This document shows, piece after piece, positions 8,238 to 18,336 of a DNA stretch of 64,000 nucleotides. A program made the position numbers and the translations under genes. This DNA comes from Halovivax cerinus (GTDB lineage: Archaea > Halobacteriota > Halobacteria > Halobacteriales > Natrialbaceae), in contig NZ_CP101824.1 in the NCBI RefSeq assembly GCF_024498195.1, positions 2,666,001-2,730,000 on the forward strand. The letters are read 5' to 3'. Numbering within the stretch: position 1 is the first letter of the stretch; each line of letters starts with the position of its first letter. The notes under the pieces were generated by a model that searched no databases, was not told where the DNA came from, and was given only the letters and a program-made list of their open reading frames with translations.

Positions 8238-8555
8238 TCAGAAGGGCAGAAAACCGGCGACCGTCAGGACCGCGCCGAGAACGCCGGCGACGACGTTCGC
8301 GACGAAGAAGGGCGCGGACGACCGCCAGGCGAACAGCAACACTGTCGCGATCGGGATCGCCGCGATGACCGCCGGCCAGGTGCCCTGTACGGCGATCACG
8401 AAGAGAAACCCCGTCGTGAACAGGTACATCGCGTCGATGACGAGCGCGTTCCTGTTCCGGCGCCGGACCTCCTGGATGAGGATCGCGAGCGACGACGACT
8501 CGGTCCCCGATCCGCCGTCCGACGGGGCCGGCGTCGTCCGGTCGGTGTCGGCCAT
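8238..8555 (-). CDS. Small membrane protein linked to the sugar-binding protein
   Basis: 105 residues. After a 30-residue polar N-terminus come about four closely packed hydrophobic segments (ALVIDAMYLFTTGFLFVIAV, AVIAAIPIATVLLFAW, FFVANVVAGVLGAVLTVAG). Its start overlaps the stop of the binding-protein gene by one base, so it is co-transcribed with it. No homologous function is recognised. Its position suggests an accessory of the ABC importer, perhaps anchoring or stabilising it, but this is only context. Confidence 0.85.
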   Translation of the reverse strand: MADTDRTTPAPSDGGSGTESSSLAILIQEVRRRNRNALVIDAMYLFTTGFLFVIAVQGTWPAVIAAIPIATVLLFAWRSSAPFFVANVVAGVLGAVLTVAGFLPF

Positions 8556-9814
8556 CAGCTGCCGCCGCCGACGGACTCTTCCTGGACGCCGGCCAGCGTT
8601 TCGGCCATCGCGGCGACATCCTGCTGGGGATCGGCCCAGAGGCCGGTGAGCTGGGACCAGAACTCGGACTGGAAGGGGTCGCCGAGCGTGTCGTCCAGGT
8701 CCGGGACGAGTTCGATTTCCTCGGCCTGCTGGGCGAGCGTTTGCATGACCTCGAGTTGGTAGGCGTCCGTCGGGACGTCAGAACTCGACGCGATGAACCC
8801 GCCGCGTTCGGCCCAGATCTGCTGGGCGTCGGGGCTGACGAAGTGTTCGACGGCCGTCGTGGCCGCGTCGGCGTCGTCGACGTACGATGGGACGGTAAAC
8901 CAGTTCTCGGCCGCGACCATCGACTCCGTCCCCGGAAGCCTGAACACGCCGAGGTCAGACGGATCCTGGATGGCGTCGAAGCCGGTCGTGAACGAGCCCT
9001 GGAAGTACAGCGGGATCTGGTTGTTCCAGAGGTACTCGAACTGGACGCCGAAGTCCCGGACCTCGCTGAAGTAGCCGTCCTGGATGAGCGTCTGGACCGT
9101 CTCGAGAGCTGTGACGACGCGCTCGTCGGTCATCGACGCGTCGCCGGAGACGAGGTCGCGCTGGAGTTGCGCGCCGTCTTCCTGGCGCTGGAAGAACGCC
9201 TCGGTGACGTCGGACAGCGGCCAGCCGGTCCCGTTACCCGACGCCAGCGGGGCGTCCACACCGTCGACCTCTCCGATCTCGTCCAGCAGGCTCACGAACC
9301 CGTCGTAGTCGGCCGGTTCCTCGAGGCCGTTGTCCTCGAAGAACGACTGCCGATACCAGAACCCTGGTTTGTGATCCATCTTGAACGGCGCCCCGTACTG
9401 GTCGCCGTCGACGGTCACCTGCTCCGAGTCGGGCGCGAAGTTTCCACCCTCCCAGACGGTCGTCACCGGTTCGAGGTGCCCGGCGGTGGCGTCGGACTGC
9501 ACTCGCGCTGGCGAGGGCATCACGACGATGTCGGCCGTCGCGACGCCGGCCTCGTAGTCCATCAGCGTCCCGGTCAGGATCGCCTCCGTGTCTCGCGGAT
9601 CGTACGCGATCTCGACGTCTATCTCGTCCTGGACGTAGTCGACGACTTCGAGGAAACTCTCTTCTTCGCCGCCTGTCCACACGCCGGTGACCGTGAGGTC
9701 AGCGCTACCGCCGTCGCCGCCGGGGCCGCCCTGGCAACCGGCCAGGGCAGCGATGCTACCACCCGAAGCGACGAGGACCGTCCGCCGATCGACGCGTCGT
9801 TGGGATCCGTGCAT
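8555..9814 (-). CDS. Sugar ABC transporter substrate-binding lipoprotein
   Basis: 419 residues. The N-terminus has a twin-arginine signal (QRRVDRRTVLVASGG) followed by a lipobox, AALAGC, with the lipidation Cys at residue 27: a Tat-exported lipoprotein facing the outside, as is usual in haloarchaea. The mature part has the fold-1 binding-protein pattern (DLTVTGVWTGGEEESF, GTLMDYEAGVATADIVVMPS). It is the receptor for the divergent permease operon. The start MHGSQRR at 9814 is favoured over ATG 9829 because a TATA element lies about 30 bases before it. Confidence 0.93.
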   Translation of the reverse strand: MHGSQRRVDRRTVLVASGGSIAALAGCQGGPGGDGGSADLTVTGVWTGGEEESFLEVVDYVQDEIDVEIAYDPRDTEAILTGTLMDYEAGVATADIVVMPSPARVQSDATAGHLEPVTTVWEGGNFAPDSEQVTVDGDQYGAPFKMDHKPGFWYRQSFFEDNGLEEPADYDGFVSLLDEIGEVDGVDAPLASGNGTGWPLSDVTEAFFQRQEDGAQLQRDLVSGDASMTDERVVTALETVQTLIQDGYFSEVRDFGVQFEYLWNNQIPLYFQGSFTTGFDAIQDPSDLGVFRLPGTESMVAAENWFTVPSYVDDADAATTAVEHFVSPDAQQIWAERGGFIASSSDVPTDAYQLEVMQTLAQQAEEIELVPDLDDTLGDPFQSEFWSQLTGLWADPQQDVAAMAETLAGVQEESVGGGS

Positions 9815-9838
9815 GGGGATACGGGCCATGCGGGCGGA

Positions 9839-9850
9839 GATATCAGTATC
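9839..9850 (-). promoter_or_regulatory. TATA element of the binding-protein gene
   Basis: GATACTGATAT on the minus strand is 25-36 bases upstream of the ATG at 9814, fitting a leaderless transcript and deciding the start. Confidence 0.5.
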
Positions 9851-9854
9851 TCAT

Positions 9855-10235
9855 CGGATCGTGAACGCTATGGACGGAACCAGTGAGCATCTCCGGCGGT
9901 GACCGATCGGAACCCTGACCGATACCGTATCGGATCGATGGCTCACCGGTCACACAGTTCACAGGCGACGCGACGGCGGAACGCGTCCGTGCGTCCGTCG
10001 TCGACGGTCCGTTACCCGTACGCGTTCGGTTCCGTGTTTACGTACGACCTGACGCCGTCGGCGAACATCGTCGGGACATCCCGACGGCCGCCGTTCGGCG
10101 ATCTGAACTGGCGGTGGCACTCTGTGGCACGGGGACGTTCGTGTGAGTACGCAGAGAACCCCTTCACGGGGCGGGCCGGACGACAGGACGTACCACCGAG
10201 TGCGTGACCGCGACGGACGCCGCTGGACGCGGACC
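9855..10235. other. Intergenic region between binding-protein gene and grpE
   Basis: The 457-base gap 9815-10271 has no convincing gene: possible frames encode basic, non-acidic peptides unlike the neighbours. It holds an 18-base perfect hairpin with 8-bp arms at 10069-10086 (CGTCGGGA, CA, TCCCGACG), which could be an operator or terminator. Nothing else stands out. Confidence 0.5.
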
Positions 10236-10240
10236 TCAAT

Positions 10241-10250
10241 CCTTTTATTT
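10241..10250 (+). promoter_or_regulatory. Putative TATA element of grpE
   Basis: CCTTTTATTT lies 22-31 bases before the grpE ATG at 10272, the spacing of a leaderless haloarchaeal promoter. Confidence 0.5.
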
Positions 10251-10271
10251 CCCGTCTCCCTTTGACCCGAC

Positions 10272-11738
10272 ATGAGCGAAGACGAGGGCACGGAACCGAC
10301 GGCTCGGGGTGGTGGGCCGGACGAGGAGCCCGCTGCGGACGAGCCGTCCGCCGGGTCAGATGCGGCGACACCGAGCGACGAACCCATCGCGGTCGGGGAC
10401 GGGAGCGATCGGTCGGATCGGACCGAAACTGCGGACGATTCGAACGGAGAGCACGCTTCTACCGACGCGACGGCGCCGGCGGAGGACGAGCGTCCCGACA
10501 GCGCGTCGGGCTCGGCGGAGTCGACCGGTCCCGAGACCGAGGCGGAACTACGAGAACTGATCGATCGGATCGCCGACCACGACGACGGACTCGCCGACGA
10601 GGTGACGGGCGTCGTCGAAACGGCTCGCGACGTCAACGAGACCGTCGAACACCAGCGCAGCGAACTCTCCGATCTCCGGGAGCGAAACGACGAGCAGGCG
10701 GAGACGATCGACGACTTACACGACGAGTTGAGTGACCGCGACGACCGCATCGACGCACTCGAGTCGGAACTCACCTCGCGCGAGGACCGAATCGACGAAC
10801 TGGAGTCCGAACTCGACTCGGCGACCGAACGGATCGAGGAGCTGGAAGGTGCGTTGAAACGGAAGCAAGCGGACTTCCAGAACTACAAGAAGCGGGCGAA
10901 GAAGCGCCAGGAACAGCTCAAGTCCCGGGCGACGGAGGACCTCGTCGGCCGGATCGTCGGCGTCCGTGACAACCTGAAACGCGCACTCGACGAAGAGAGC
11001 GACGATGCCGGATCCCTCCGCGACGGGGTCGACATGACCCTTCGCGAGTTCGATCGGGTCCTGGCCGACGAGAACGTCTCCGAGATCGAACCCGAACCCG
11101 GGAACGAGGTCGATCCCCAGCGACACGAAGTGATGGTGCAGATCGATAGCGAGCAACCCGAGGGAACGGTCGCGGACGTCTTCACTCCCGGCTACGAGAT
11201 GGGTGACAAGGTCATCCAGACTGCCCAGGTGACGGTGAGCAACGGCGCCCACGCCGAGGGGTCGGACGGAGACGATGGCGCTGATGACGCGACCGATTCC
11301 GATGGTGAGACAGCTGCGAGCGGTGACGCCGACGAGGACTCCGAACGCGGTGACGGAGCGGAACCGTCGACGGCCGAGACGGACCGCTCGGCGGACGCTC
11401 CGGGCGGCGACGAGCGTACCCGGGCCGACGATGATGGTACCCGGGCCGACGACGGGAGTACGGGGGAAGACGTGGATGCCGACGCTGACGACGGTGCACC
11501 GGAGACCGCTTCCGGGGACGCCGCGTCGGATCACGACACGGCTGCTGCGTGGGAGTTCGACGGACCCACCGATGACGACGGAACGGGCGCCACGCCTGGC
11601 GAGTCGGTCGGCGACGGTGACCGATCCGACGAGTCCAGCAGCGACGACGCACCCGAGTCGGACGGATCCGAGGAAGCCATCGAACTCGGTGGCGAAGTGG
11701 ACGACACGACCGAGACCAGCCCGGAACAGAGCGAATAA
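10272..11738 (+). CDS. grpE: GrpE, nucleotide exchange factor of DnaK, with long acidic tails
   Basis: 488 residues, more than twice the usual GrpE length. Residues 1 to about 90 are acidic and disordered. A long coiled coil follows, with heptads such as DDRIDALESELTSREDRIDE and a junction FQNYKKRAKKRQEQ. The conserved beta domain has RHEVMVQI and DVFTPGYEMGDKVI near residues 280-310. After that about 165 residues of Asp/Gly/Ser/Thr-rich sequence with short repeats (TRADD) form a tail not seen in standard GrpE. GrpE exchanges ADP for ATP on DnaK, whose gene is next. Co-localisation with dnaK and dnaJ supports the call. Confidence 0.93.
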   Translation: MSEDEGTEPTARGGGPDEEPAADEPSAGSDAATPSDEPIAVGDGSDRSDRTETADDSNGEHASTDATAPAEDERPDSASGSAESTGPETEAELRELIDRIADHDDGLADEVTGVVETARDVNETVEHQRSELSDLRERNDEQAETIDDLHDELSDRDDRIDALESELTSREDRIDELESELDSATERIEELEGALKRKQADFQNYKKRAKKRQEQLKSRATEDLVGRIVGVRDNLKRALDEESDDAGSLRDGVDMTLREFDRVLADENVSEIEPEPGNEVDPQRHEVMVQIDSEQPEGTVADVFTPGYEMGDKVIQTAQVTVSNGAHAEGSDGDDGADDATDSDGETAASGDADEDSERGDGAEPSTAETDRSADAPGGDERTRADDDGTRADDGSTGEDVDADADDGAPETASGDAASDHDTAAAWEFDGPTDDDGTGATPGESVGDGDRSDESSSDDAPESDGSEEAIELGGEVDDTTETSPEQSE

Positions 11739-12290
<552 letters not shown>

Positions 12291-12300
12291 CATTTAAACC
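12291..12300 (+). promoter_or_regulatory. TATA element of dnaK
   Basis: CATTTAAACC lies 24-33 bases before the ATG at 12324, fitting a leaderless transcript and excluding the in-frame ATG at 12282, which is upstream of the TATA box. Confidence 0.6.
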
Positions 12301-12323
12301 AAAGTGCGCACAAGGTGGTCCTG

Positions 12324-14255
12324 ATGACGAGCAACAAGATTCTCGGGATCGACCTGGGGACGACGAACAGCGCGTTCGCGGTGATGGAAGGCGGCGATCC
12401 GGAGATCATCGTCAACGCAGAGGGCGATCGGACGACGCCGTCGGTCGTCGCGTTCACGGACGACGACGAGCGACTCGTCGGGAAACCGGCGAAGAACCAG
12501 GCGATTCAGAATCCGGAGCACACGATCTCCTCGATCAAACGTCACATGGGCGAGGAGGACTACACCGTCGAGATCGAGGACGACGAGTACACACCCGAGG
12601 AGATCTCGGCGATGACGCTCCAGAAGATAAAGCGCGACGCCGAGGACTACCTCGGCGACGAGATCGAGAAGGCGGTCATCACCGTGCCCGCGTACTTCTC
12701 CGACCGCCAGCGCCAGGCGACCAAGGACGCCGGCGAGGTCGCCGGCTTCGAGGTCGAGCGCATCATCAACGAGCCGACGGCCGCGGCGATGGCCTACGGA
12801 CTGGACGACGAGTCCGATCAGACTGTCCTCGTCTACGACCTCGGTGGCGGGACGTTCGACGTCTCCATCCTCGACCTGGGTGGCGGGGTCTACGAGGTCG
12901 TCGCGACGAACGGTGACAACGAACTCGGCGGCGACGACTGGGACCACGCCATCATCGACTGGCTCGCCGACGGGTTCGAAGACGACCACGGCATCGACCT
13001 GCGCGAGGACCGACAGGCCCTCCAGCGGCTGAAGGATGCCGCGGAGGAGGCCAAGATCGAACTCTCCTCGCGCAAGGAGACGGAGATCAACCTGCCGTTC
13101 ATCACGGCGACCGACGACGGCCCGATCCACCTCGAGGCGTCGCTCACCCGTGCGAAGTTCGAGTCACTCACGTCGGACCTGATCGAGCGGACCGTCGAGC
13201 CGACGGAACAGGCGCTCGACGACGCCGGGTACGACAGAGACGACATCGACGAGGTGCTGCTGGTCGGCGGGTCGACCCGGATGCCGCAGGTCGCAGATCA
13301 GGTCGAGGATCTCACCGGCAAGGAGCCCCAGAAGAACGTCAACCCCGACGAGGCCGTCGCGCTGGGCGCCGCGATTCAGGGCGGCGTCCTCGGCGGCGAG
13401 GTCGACGACATCGTCTTACTCGACGTGACGCCACTCTCGCTCGGGATCGAGGTCAAGGGCGGACTCTTCGAGCGCCTCATCGAGAAGAACACGACGATCC
13501 CCACGGAGGAGTCGAAGATCTTCACGACCGCCGCCGACAACCAGACCTCGGTCCAGGTGCGCGTCTTCCAGGGCGAACGCGAGATCGCCGAGAAGAACGA
13601 GATGCTCGGCGAGTTCCACCTGACCGGCATCCCGCCGGCTCCGGCCGGGACGCCCCAGATCGAGGTCGCCTTCTCCATCGACGAGAACGGCATCGTCAAC
13701 GTCAGCGCCGAGGACAAGGGCACCGGGGAATCCGAAGAGATCACCATCGAAGGCGGCGCCGGTCTCTCCGATGATGAGATCGACCGTATGCAGCGCGAGG
13801 CCGAAGAGCACGCCGAGGAGGACGAACAGCGCCGTGAGCGCATCGAAGCTCGAAACGCCGCCGAGGCGACGATCCAGCGCGCCGAGACGCTCCTAGAGGA
13901 GAACGACGACGTCGACGACGACCTCCGCGACTCGATCGAGGCCGCCGTCGACGACCTGGAGGAGACGATCGACGATTCGGACGCCGACGCCGAGGACATC
14001 GAAGCCGCGACCCAGGAACTGAGCTCCGAACTCCAGGAGATCGGCAAGCAGATCTACCAGGAGGCAGCCGCCGGCGCGGAAGGCGCTGGTGGCGCGGGTG
14101 CTGGCGCTGCAGGCGGCGCGGCCGGTGCCGGGATGGGCGGCGGCGCTGGTGCCGGTCCCAATCCCGGACCGGGCGGCGCTGCCGACGACGGAACCGAAGA
14201 GGAGTACGTCGACGCCGACTTCGAAGAGGTCGACGACGAAGCCGACGACGAGTAG
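12324..14255 (+). CDS. dnaK: DnaK (Hsp70) chaperone
   Basis: 643 residues, full length. The ATPase domain shows [18 protein letters not shown], the phosphate-2 loop [15 protein letters not shown] and adenosine loop [12 protein letters not shown]. The linker [15 protein letters not shown] leads into the substrate-binding domain and a helical lid. The C-terminus is a Gly/Ala-rich stretch followed by an acidic end, [14 protein letters not shown]. It refolds proteins in the cytosol with DnaJ and GrpE, both encoded beside it. Start 12324 is set by the TATA position. High confidence. Confidence 0.99.
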   Translation: MTSNKILGIDLGTTNSAFAVMEGGDPEIIVNAEGDRTTPSVVAFTDDDERLVGKPAKNQAIQNPEHTISSIKRHMGEEDYTVEIEDDEYTPEEISAMTLQKIKRDAEDYLGDEIEKAVITVPAYFSDRQRQATKDAGEVAGFEVERIINEPTAAAMAYGLDDESDQTVLVYDLGGGTFDVSILDLGGGVYEVVATNGDNELGGDDWDHAIIDWLADGFEDDHGIDLREDRQALQRLKDAAEEAKIELSSRKETEINLPFITATDDGPIHLEASLTRAKFESLTSDLIERTVEPTEQALDDAGYDRDDIDEVLLVGGSTRMPQVADQVEDLTGKEPQKNVNPDEAVALGAAIQGGVLGGEVDDIVLLDVTPLSLGIEVKGGLFERLIEKNTTIPTEESKIFTTAADNQTSVQVRVFQGEREIAEKNEMLGEFHLTGIPPAPAGTPQIEVAFSIDENGIVNVSAEDKGTGESEEITIEGGAGLSDDEIDRMQREAEEHAEEDEQRRERIEARNAAEATIQRAETLLEENDDVDDDLRDSIEAAVDDLEETIDDSDADAEDIEAATQELSSELQEIGKQIYQEAAAGAEGAGGAGAGAAGGAAGAGMGGGAGAGPNPGPGGAADDGTEEEYVDADFEEVDDEADDE

Positions 14256-14378
14256 GACCGTCAGTTTCGTCGGGGGTCGTCCCAGATCCCCGGTCGCTTC
14301 AGCGTCACCGTCGGGTTCGGACGACTGCGGTTCCGGTCACCGTCGAACGGTCCCTTGAAGTGTTTCAACCCAGTATCT

Positions 14379-14384
14379 GGAGGT
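14379..14384 (+). promoter_or_regulatory. Shine-Dalgarno of dnaJ
   Basis: GGAGGT sits five bases before the dnaJ ATG at 14390, an optimal ribosome-binding site. Most neighbours look leaderless, so this suggests dnaJ is translated from a leadered or dnaK-readthrough mRNA. Confidence 0.6.
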
Positions 14385-14389
14385 AACGA

Positions 14390-15550
14390 ATGAGCGAGGA
14401 CTTCTACGACGTGCTCGGTGTGAGTGCCGACGCGTCCGCCGAGGAGATCAAGCGGGCCTACCGGGAGAAGGCCACCGAGTATCACCCGGACGTCTCGGAC
14501 GAACCGGACGCCGAAGAGAAGTTCAAGAAGATCCAGAAGGCAAAGCAGGTACTCACCGACGAGGAGAAACGCGAGGCCTACGATCGGATGGGCCACGACC
14601 GCTACGAACAGGCCGAGAAACACGGCTTCGACGCCAGCGAGGCTGGCGGCGGCCCGTTCGGTGGCGGTATGGGTGGCGATCCGTTCGGGGGTGGCGGTGG
14701 GATGGGTGGCGGCCTCGGCGACATCTTCGAACAGGTGTTTGGCGGCGGAGGTGGCGGCCGCCGACGGCCACGCGCCGGCCGGGACCTGCGAACGGAACTC
14801 GAGATATCCCTCGAAGACGCCTACGACGGCGTCGAACGCCAGTTCTCGTTCGAACGACCGACCGAGTGTGACACCTGCGGTGGCACCGGCCATCCGCCGT
14901 CGGCCGACGCCCGTCAGTGTCCTGAGTGTCAGGGGCGCGGGCAGGTCACCCAGGTCCAGCAGACACCGCTGGGTCGGGTCCAGCAGACGACTACCTGCCG
15001 ACGCTGTGAGGGCGAGGGGACGCTGTATACGGAGACCTGTAGCGACTGTCGCGGCGACGGCTACGTCCGCGACGAGGTGTCGCTCACGGTCGACGTGCCG
15101 GCCGGCATCGAGGACGGACAGACGCTCCGGATGGAACGTGAGGGCGCACCCAGCCCGGAAGGCGGCCCGGCAGGCGATCTGCTGATCGACGTTTCGATCG
15201 CCGACCACGAGGAGTTCGACAGAGACGGCGCCGACCTGCACTATCACCTTCCCGTGTCGTTCCCGCAAGCGGTCTTCGGCGACGACGTCACCATCCCGAC
15301 GCTCGACGGCTCCGTCTCGTTCGACGTTCCCGCCGGCACCCAGAGCGGCGAGAGGATGCGCCTCGGCGGAAAGGGTATGCCCCGCCTCCGCGGTCGCGGC
15401 TACGGCGACCTCTTCGTTACCGTCCAGGTCGTCACGCCAGAGTCGCTCAACGAGGAGCAACGCGACGCACTGGAGGCGTTCGCCGAGGCCGGCGGCGACG
15501 AGATCGAGATCGCAGACGGCTTCTTCGATCGGATCAAGCGCGCGTTCTGA
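14390..15550 (+). CDS. dnaJ: DnaJ (Hsp40) co-chaperone
   Basis: 386 residues, classical type I DnaJ. The J domain (residues 1-70) has the HPD triad in YHPDVSDE. A Gly/Phe-rich linker follows (GGGPFGGGMGG). Four CxxCxGxG-type zinc motifs are present: CDTCGGTG, CPECQGRG, CRRCEGEG and CSDCRGDG. Two C-terminal substrate-binding domains complete it. It stimulates DnaK ATPase and delivers substrates. It lies 134 bases after dnaK on the same strand with a strong Shine-Dalgarno. Confidence 0.99.
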   Translation: MSEDFYDVLGVSADASAEEIKRAYREKATEYHPDVSDEPDAEEKFKKIQKAKQVLTDEEKREAYDRMGHDRYEQAEKHGFDASEAGGGPFGGGMGGDPFGGGGGMGGGLGDIFEQVFGGGGGGRRRPRAGRDLRTELEISLEDAYDGVERQFSFERPTECDTCGGTGHPPSADARQCPECQGRGQVTQVQQTPLGRVQQTTTCRRCEGEGTLYTETCSDCRGDGYVRDEVSLTVDVPAGIEDGQTLRMEREGAPSPEGGPAGDLLIDVSIADHEEFDRDGADLHYHLPVSFPQAVFGDDVTIPTLDGSVSFDVPAGTQSGERMRLGGKGMPRLRGRGYGDLFVTVQVVTPESLNEEQRDALEAFAEAGGDEIEIADGFFDRIKRAF

Positions 15551-15662
15551 TCCCTCGTCCCGTTCGCGCTCCGCACGCTCGTACGCACTCGACGCCGTCG
15601 GATCGAGGAACCACGTCGATTTGGATCACCGCGTTTTTCGCTCATCGGGCCGACGGCCACGT

Positions 15663-16472
15663 ATGGAGACCGTCGCCGACTTTCTCACGCGTGATCGACG
15701 GAGCGGCCGGCCGGCGCTGGTCGACGCGACCGGCCGCACGTACGACACACACTGGGTGTGTACCTCGGCCTGGAAAGCGGGGAACTTCCTCAGACACACC
15801 GGCGTCCGTGGCGGCGTAACCGTCGGCGTCGTCGGTGACGGACCGCTCGCCCTGCTCTCGTTCTTCGGTACCGCGTTGCTCTCGGGCCGGACCTGGTTCG
15901 AGCCGCCGTCCTCGCTCGACGGGTACCCCGAGGTGCGGACGCTCGTCGCACCCGCCGATCGCGTCGACGCGTACGACGCCGACGCGCCGATTCAGCGGGT
16001 CTGCTACGGGGGAGACCCGCCGGCACCCGAAATCCATCACCTCGACGCGGGGCTCTGGAGCGAGAATCCGTCGTTCCCGCCGACGGACATCGGTTCCGAA
16101 ACGCCGCTGCTCGTCGACGCGACTGTCAGTGGCGATAAAGATGCGGACCCCGGTGCACCCGCAGCGTCGATATCACACGGCGAGGCGATCGCCCAGGCGC
16201 GGTCGATCGCGGCCGAGTTCGACGTCGGCCCCGGGACGCGCGTCGTGGTCGGCCCGACGGCGTTCGCCCGGGCCGGTCCGTTTGCAGACCCGCGGGTGGT
16301 CGTCGCGGGCGTCCTCGCACCGCTCGTGGCGGACGGCGTCACCGTCCTCTCGCCCATGGAGGCGACACCCGGCGAACCGACGGCGGACGATCTCGTCCTC
16401 GGTCCCAATGAGTCCGAACCGATCTCCGGGCGTCGACTCCCGCTCTCGGCCGTCGAGCTGGACGGGTCCTAA
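15663..16472 (+). CDS. Acyl-CoA synthetase-like half protein, probably non-catalytic
   Basis: 269 residues, about half the length of an AMP-forming synthetase. The N-terminal part resembles the AMP-binding fold: ALVDATGRTYD, VGVVGDGPLALLSFFGTALL. Where a true enzyme has the P-loop SSGTTGxPKG there is only DATVSGDKDAD followed by a SHGEAIA segment, and the C-terminal adenylation subdomain with its catalytic Lys is absent. It is therefore likely a degenerate, conserved paralogue with a binding or regulatory role. The start at 15663 is the first ATG before the conserved region. Confidence 0.8.
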   Translation: METVADFLTRDRRSGRPALVDATGRTYDTHWVCTSAWKAGNFLRHTGVRGGVTVGVVGDGPLALLSFFGTALLSGRTWFEPPSSLDGYPEVRTLVAPADRVDAYDADAPIQRVCYGGDPPAPEIHHLDAGLWSENPSFPPTDIGSETPLLVDATVSGDKDADPGAPAASISHGEAIAQARSIAAEFDVGPGTRVVVGPTAFARAGPFADPRVVVAGVLAPLVADGVTVLSPMEATPGEPTADDLVLGPNESEPISGRRLPLSAVELDGS

Positions 16473-16623
16473 CTCACGTATACGGCGACGAGGATCGCCG
16501 TGTCCGGTACAAAGCGCCCGTTCGGGCCTGTGAGCCGCTACCGCTCGGTCACTCAGGCCGCTTGCACGCTCGGGGGCCGCGACTATGGACTTCCTCGATG
16601 CAGGTCGGGGCGGGTGTCACGAC

Positions 16624-17127
16624 ATGAACTCACTCGAAGACCTGTTCGAACACACGCTCCGCCAGCAGTACTACGCCGAGACGCAACTCGTCGACGAACT
16701 CGACCACATGGCCCGACGGGCCGACAACGACACACTGAGCGATGGGTTCGCCGACCATCGCGACGAAACGCGCGAGCACGTCTCCCGGCTCGAAACGGTC
16801 TTCGACGAGATCGGGTCGACGCCGGCGCCGACAGAGGACGCCGTGCTCGACGGGATTCGCGAGGAGCGCGAAGAGATCGACGACTCGATCGACGATCCCG
16901 GACTGCGCGACATGGGCTACATGATCGGCGGCATGATGACCGAACGGATCGAGATGACGGGCTACGAGGGTCTCGTGTTGATGGCCGATCGACTCGACTA
17001 CGGGAGCGCCGTCACTGACCCGTTGAAGGCCAACAAAGACGACGAGGAGTCGGCGTTCCGGGAACTGGAGTCGATGTCCGAGGCCTCGGAGATGAGGTCG
17101 TTCTGGGACCGGATCACGCCGTCCTGA
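16624..17127 (+). CDS. DUF892/YciF-like four-helix bundle protein
   Basis: 167 residues, almost wholly helical. It starts LEDLFEHTLRQQYYAETQLVDEL, the typical opening of the YciE/YciF (DUF892) ferritin-like family, with Glu and His residues spaced for a di-metal site (E9, H10, H66-type positions in DHRDETREHVSRLE). Members are linked to stress responses in bacteria; activity is unproven. It stands alone between hypothetical genes. ATG 16624 is the start immediately before the family domain. Confidence 0.85.
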   Translation: MNSLEDLFEHTLRQQYYAETQLVDELDHMARRADNDTLSDGFADHRDETREHVSRLETVFDEIGSTPAPTEDAVLDGIREEREEIDDSIDDPGLRDMGYMIGGMMTERIEMTGYEGLVLMADRLDYGSAVTDPLKANKDDEESAFRELESMSEASEMRSFWDRITPS

Positions 17128-17283
17128 TTCTGCCTCGGGTGGCGATCGGTCGCACAGGCGGAATGACTGGCTGCGGTCGACGATGTCCCCCATCGAACTG
17201 GGTCCGAGCGCGACGCTCGTCGCCCCGTTCGGGTCGAACGTGCCTGCCTACGGCTTTTGTCGGTATTCGTGATAGGGACGGCT

Positions 17284-18213
17284 ATGGACGCCGCCCAACT
17301 CTGGCTCGACATTCGGACGCAACTGGCCTCCCTGGACGACGGGGCGGAACTGGAGACGCCCGTGTCGGGCCGCCGATTCGCCGTCGACTCGATCGACGAC
17401 GATCGCATCGCGATCCGGATCGCCGACAGCGGGGAGGAGCGCTCCCTCCTTCGCGAGCAGTTCGACCTGTTCACGGAGCGACTCGACGACCACCCGGTAC
17501 GCGTCGAACACCTGCAACCCGGCGTCGAACCGTACGTCGCCGCGCTGACGCTCTCGTCCGCCGTGACGGTCGTCGGCGACGAGGTCGTGGTCGACCCTGA
17601 GCGCGCGACACCCGGGGAGAGTCCGTACCTCGTCTCGCCGGCCGAGGCGCGACGGCCGCCGGAACGGCTCCACGACGACGCCATCCTCCTCGCGGAGCAC
17701 GTAGAACGGCTCGACGTCGGGGAGCCCGGCGAGTTGGAGACGACGGCGTTGAGCGACTGCTACGTACTCAGTTCGGACGTACAGCGTGGAGCGGGTCGGC
17801 TCCGCAAGCGGTTTCGCGACGAACTCCTCGATCGACTCGGCCCGGATCAGCAACTCCACGGTCGTTTCGGGACCGTCAGGCGGACGACGCGAGAACGCCG
17901 ATCGCTCCGTGACGAGGCGACCGTCTTCGACGCGCTGGACGAACACGACATTCCGCGGGAGTGGGTGACGGGGATCGACGGGGAGAAACTGGACGTCGTC
18001 CTGTCGGTCACCGACCTCGAGGAGTCGGCCGTCTACGACGTCGAGGAAAGTGTCTACGTCCAGAAGACCGGCGTCGACGAGGACGAGAAGTACGAACTCC
18101 TCGCTGGGGTTCGCGACCAACTCGCCGACCTGGAGGGCGAAGCGGGAGACGAACTCAGAGACGAACTCGCGGACATCGAATCGCGGATCGAAGCCGCGAT
18201 CGGTGCTAGCTGA
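17284..18213 (+). CDS. Conserved hypothetical protein, 309 aa
   Basis: I do not recognise a family. The first 130 residues look like a compact alpha/beta domain (RRFAVDSIDDDRIAIRIADS). The C-terminal half is charged and helical, with a cluster RTTRERRSLRDE and a closing helix QLADLEGEAGDELRDELADI. It is soluble, acidic and typical of haloarchaeal core proteins in composition. An in-frame ATG at 17257 would add nine residues. It is followed, 59 bases after its stop, by the second TC microsatellite. Confidence 0.8.
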   Translation: MDAAQLWLDIRTQLASLDDGAELETPVSGRRFAVDSIDDDRIAIRIADSGEERSLLREQFDLFTERLDDHPVRVEHLQPGVEPYVAALTLSSAVTVVGDEVVVDPERATPGESPYLVSPAEARRPPERLHDDAILLAEHVERLDVGEPGELETTALSDCYVLSSDVQRGAGRLRKRFRDELLDRLGPDQQLHGRFGTVRRTTRERRSLRDEATVFDALDEHDIPREWVTGIDGEKLDVVLSVTDLEESAVYDVEESVYVQKTGVDEDEKYELLAGVRDQLADLEGEAGDELRDELADIESRIEAAIGAS

Positions 18214-18271
18214 GTTGTCCGCTGAGGGTCTGTCCCGCTGCCCGAACGAGGGTCTATCCCGCTCCCGAAAC

Positions 18272-18318
<47 letters not shown>

Positions 18319-18336
18319 GACCGTGAGACCGGACAT

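Noticed and set aside
9899-10207. A 102-codon frame between the binding-protein gene and grpE
   Set aside because: It is basic and rich in Arg and Ser, lacks any domain, and overlaps a perfect hairpin.
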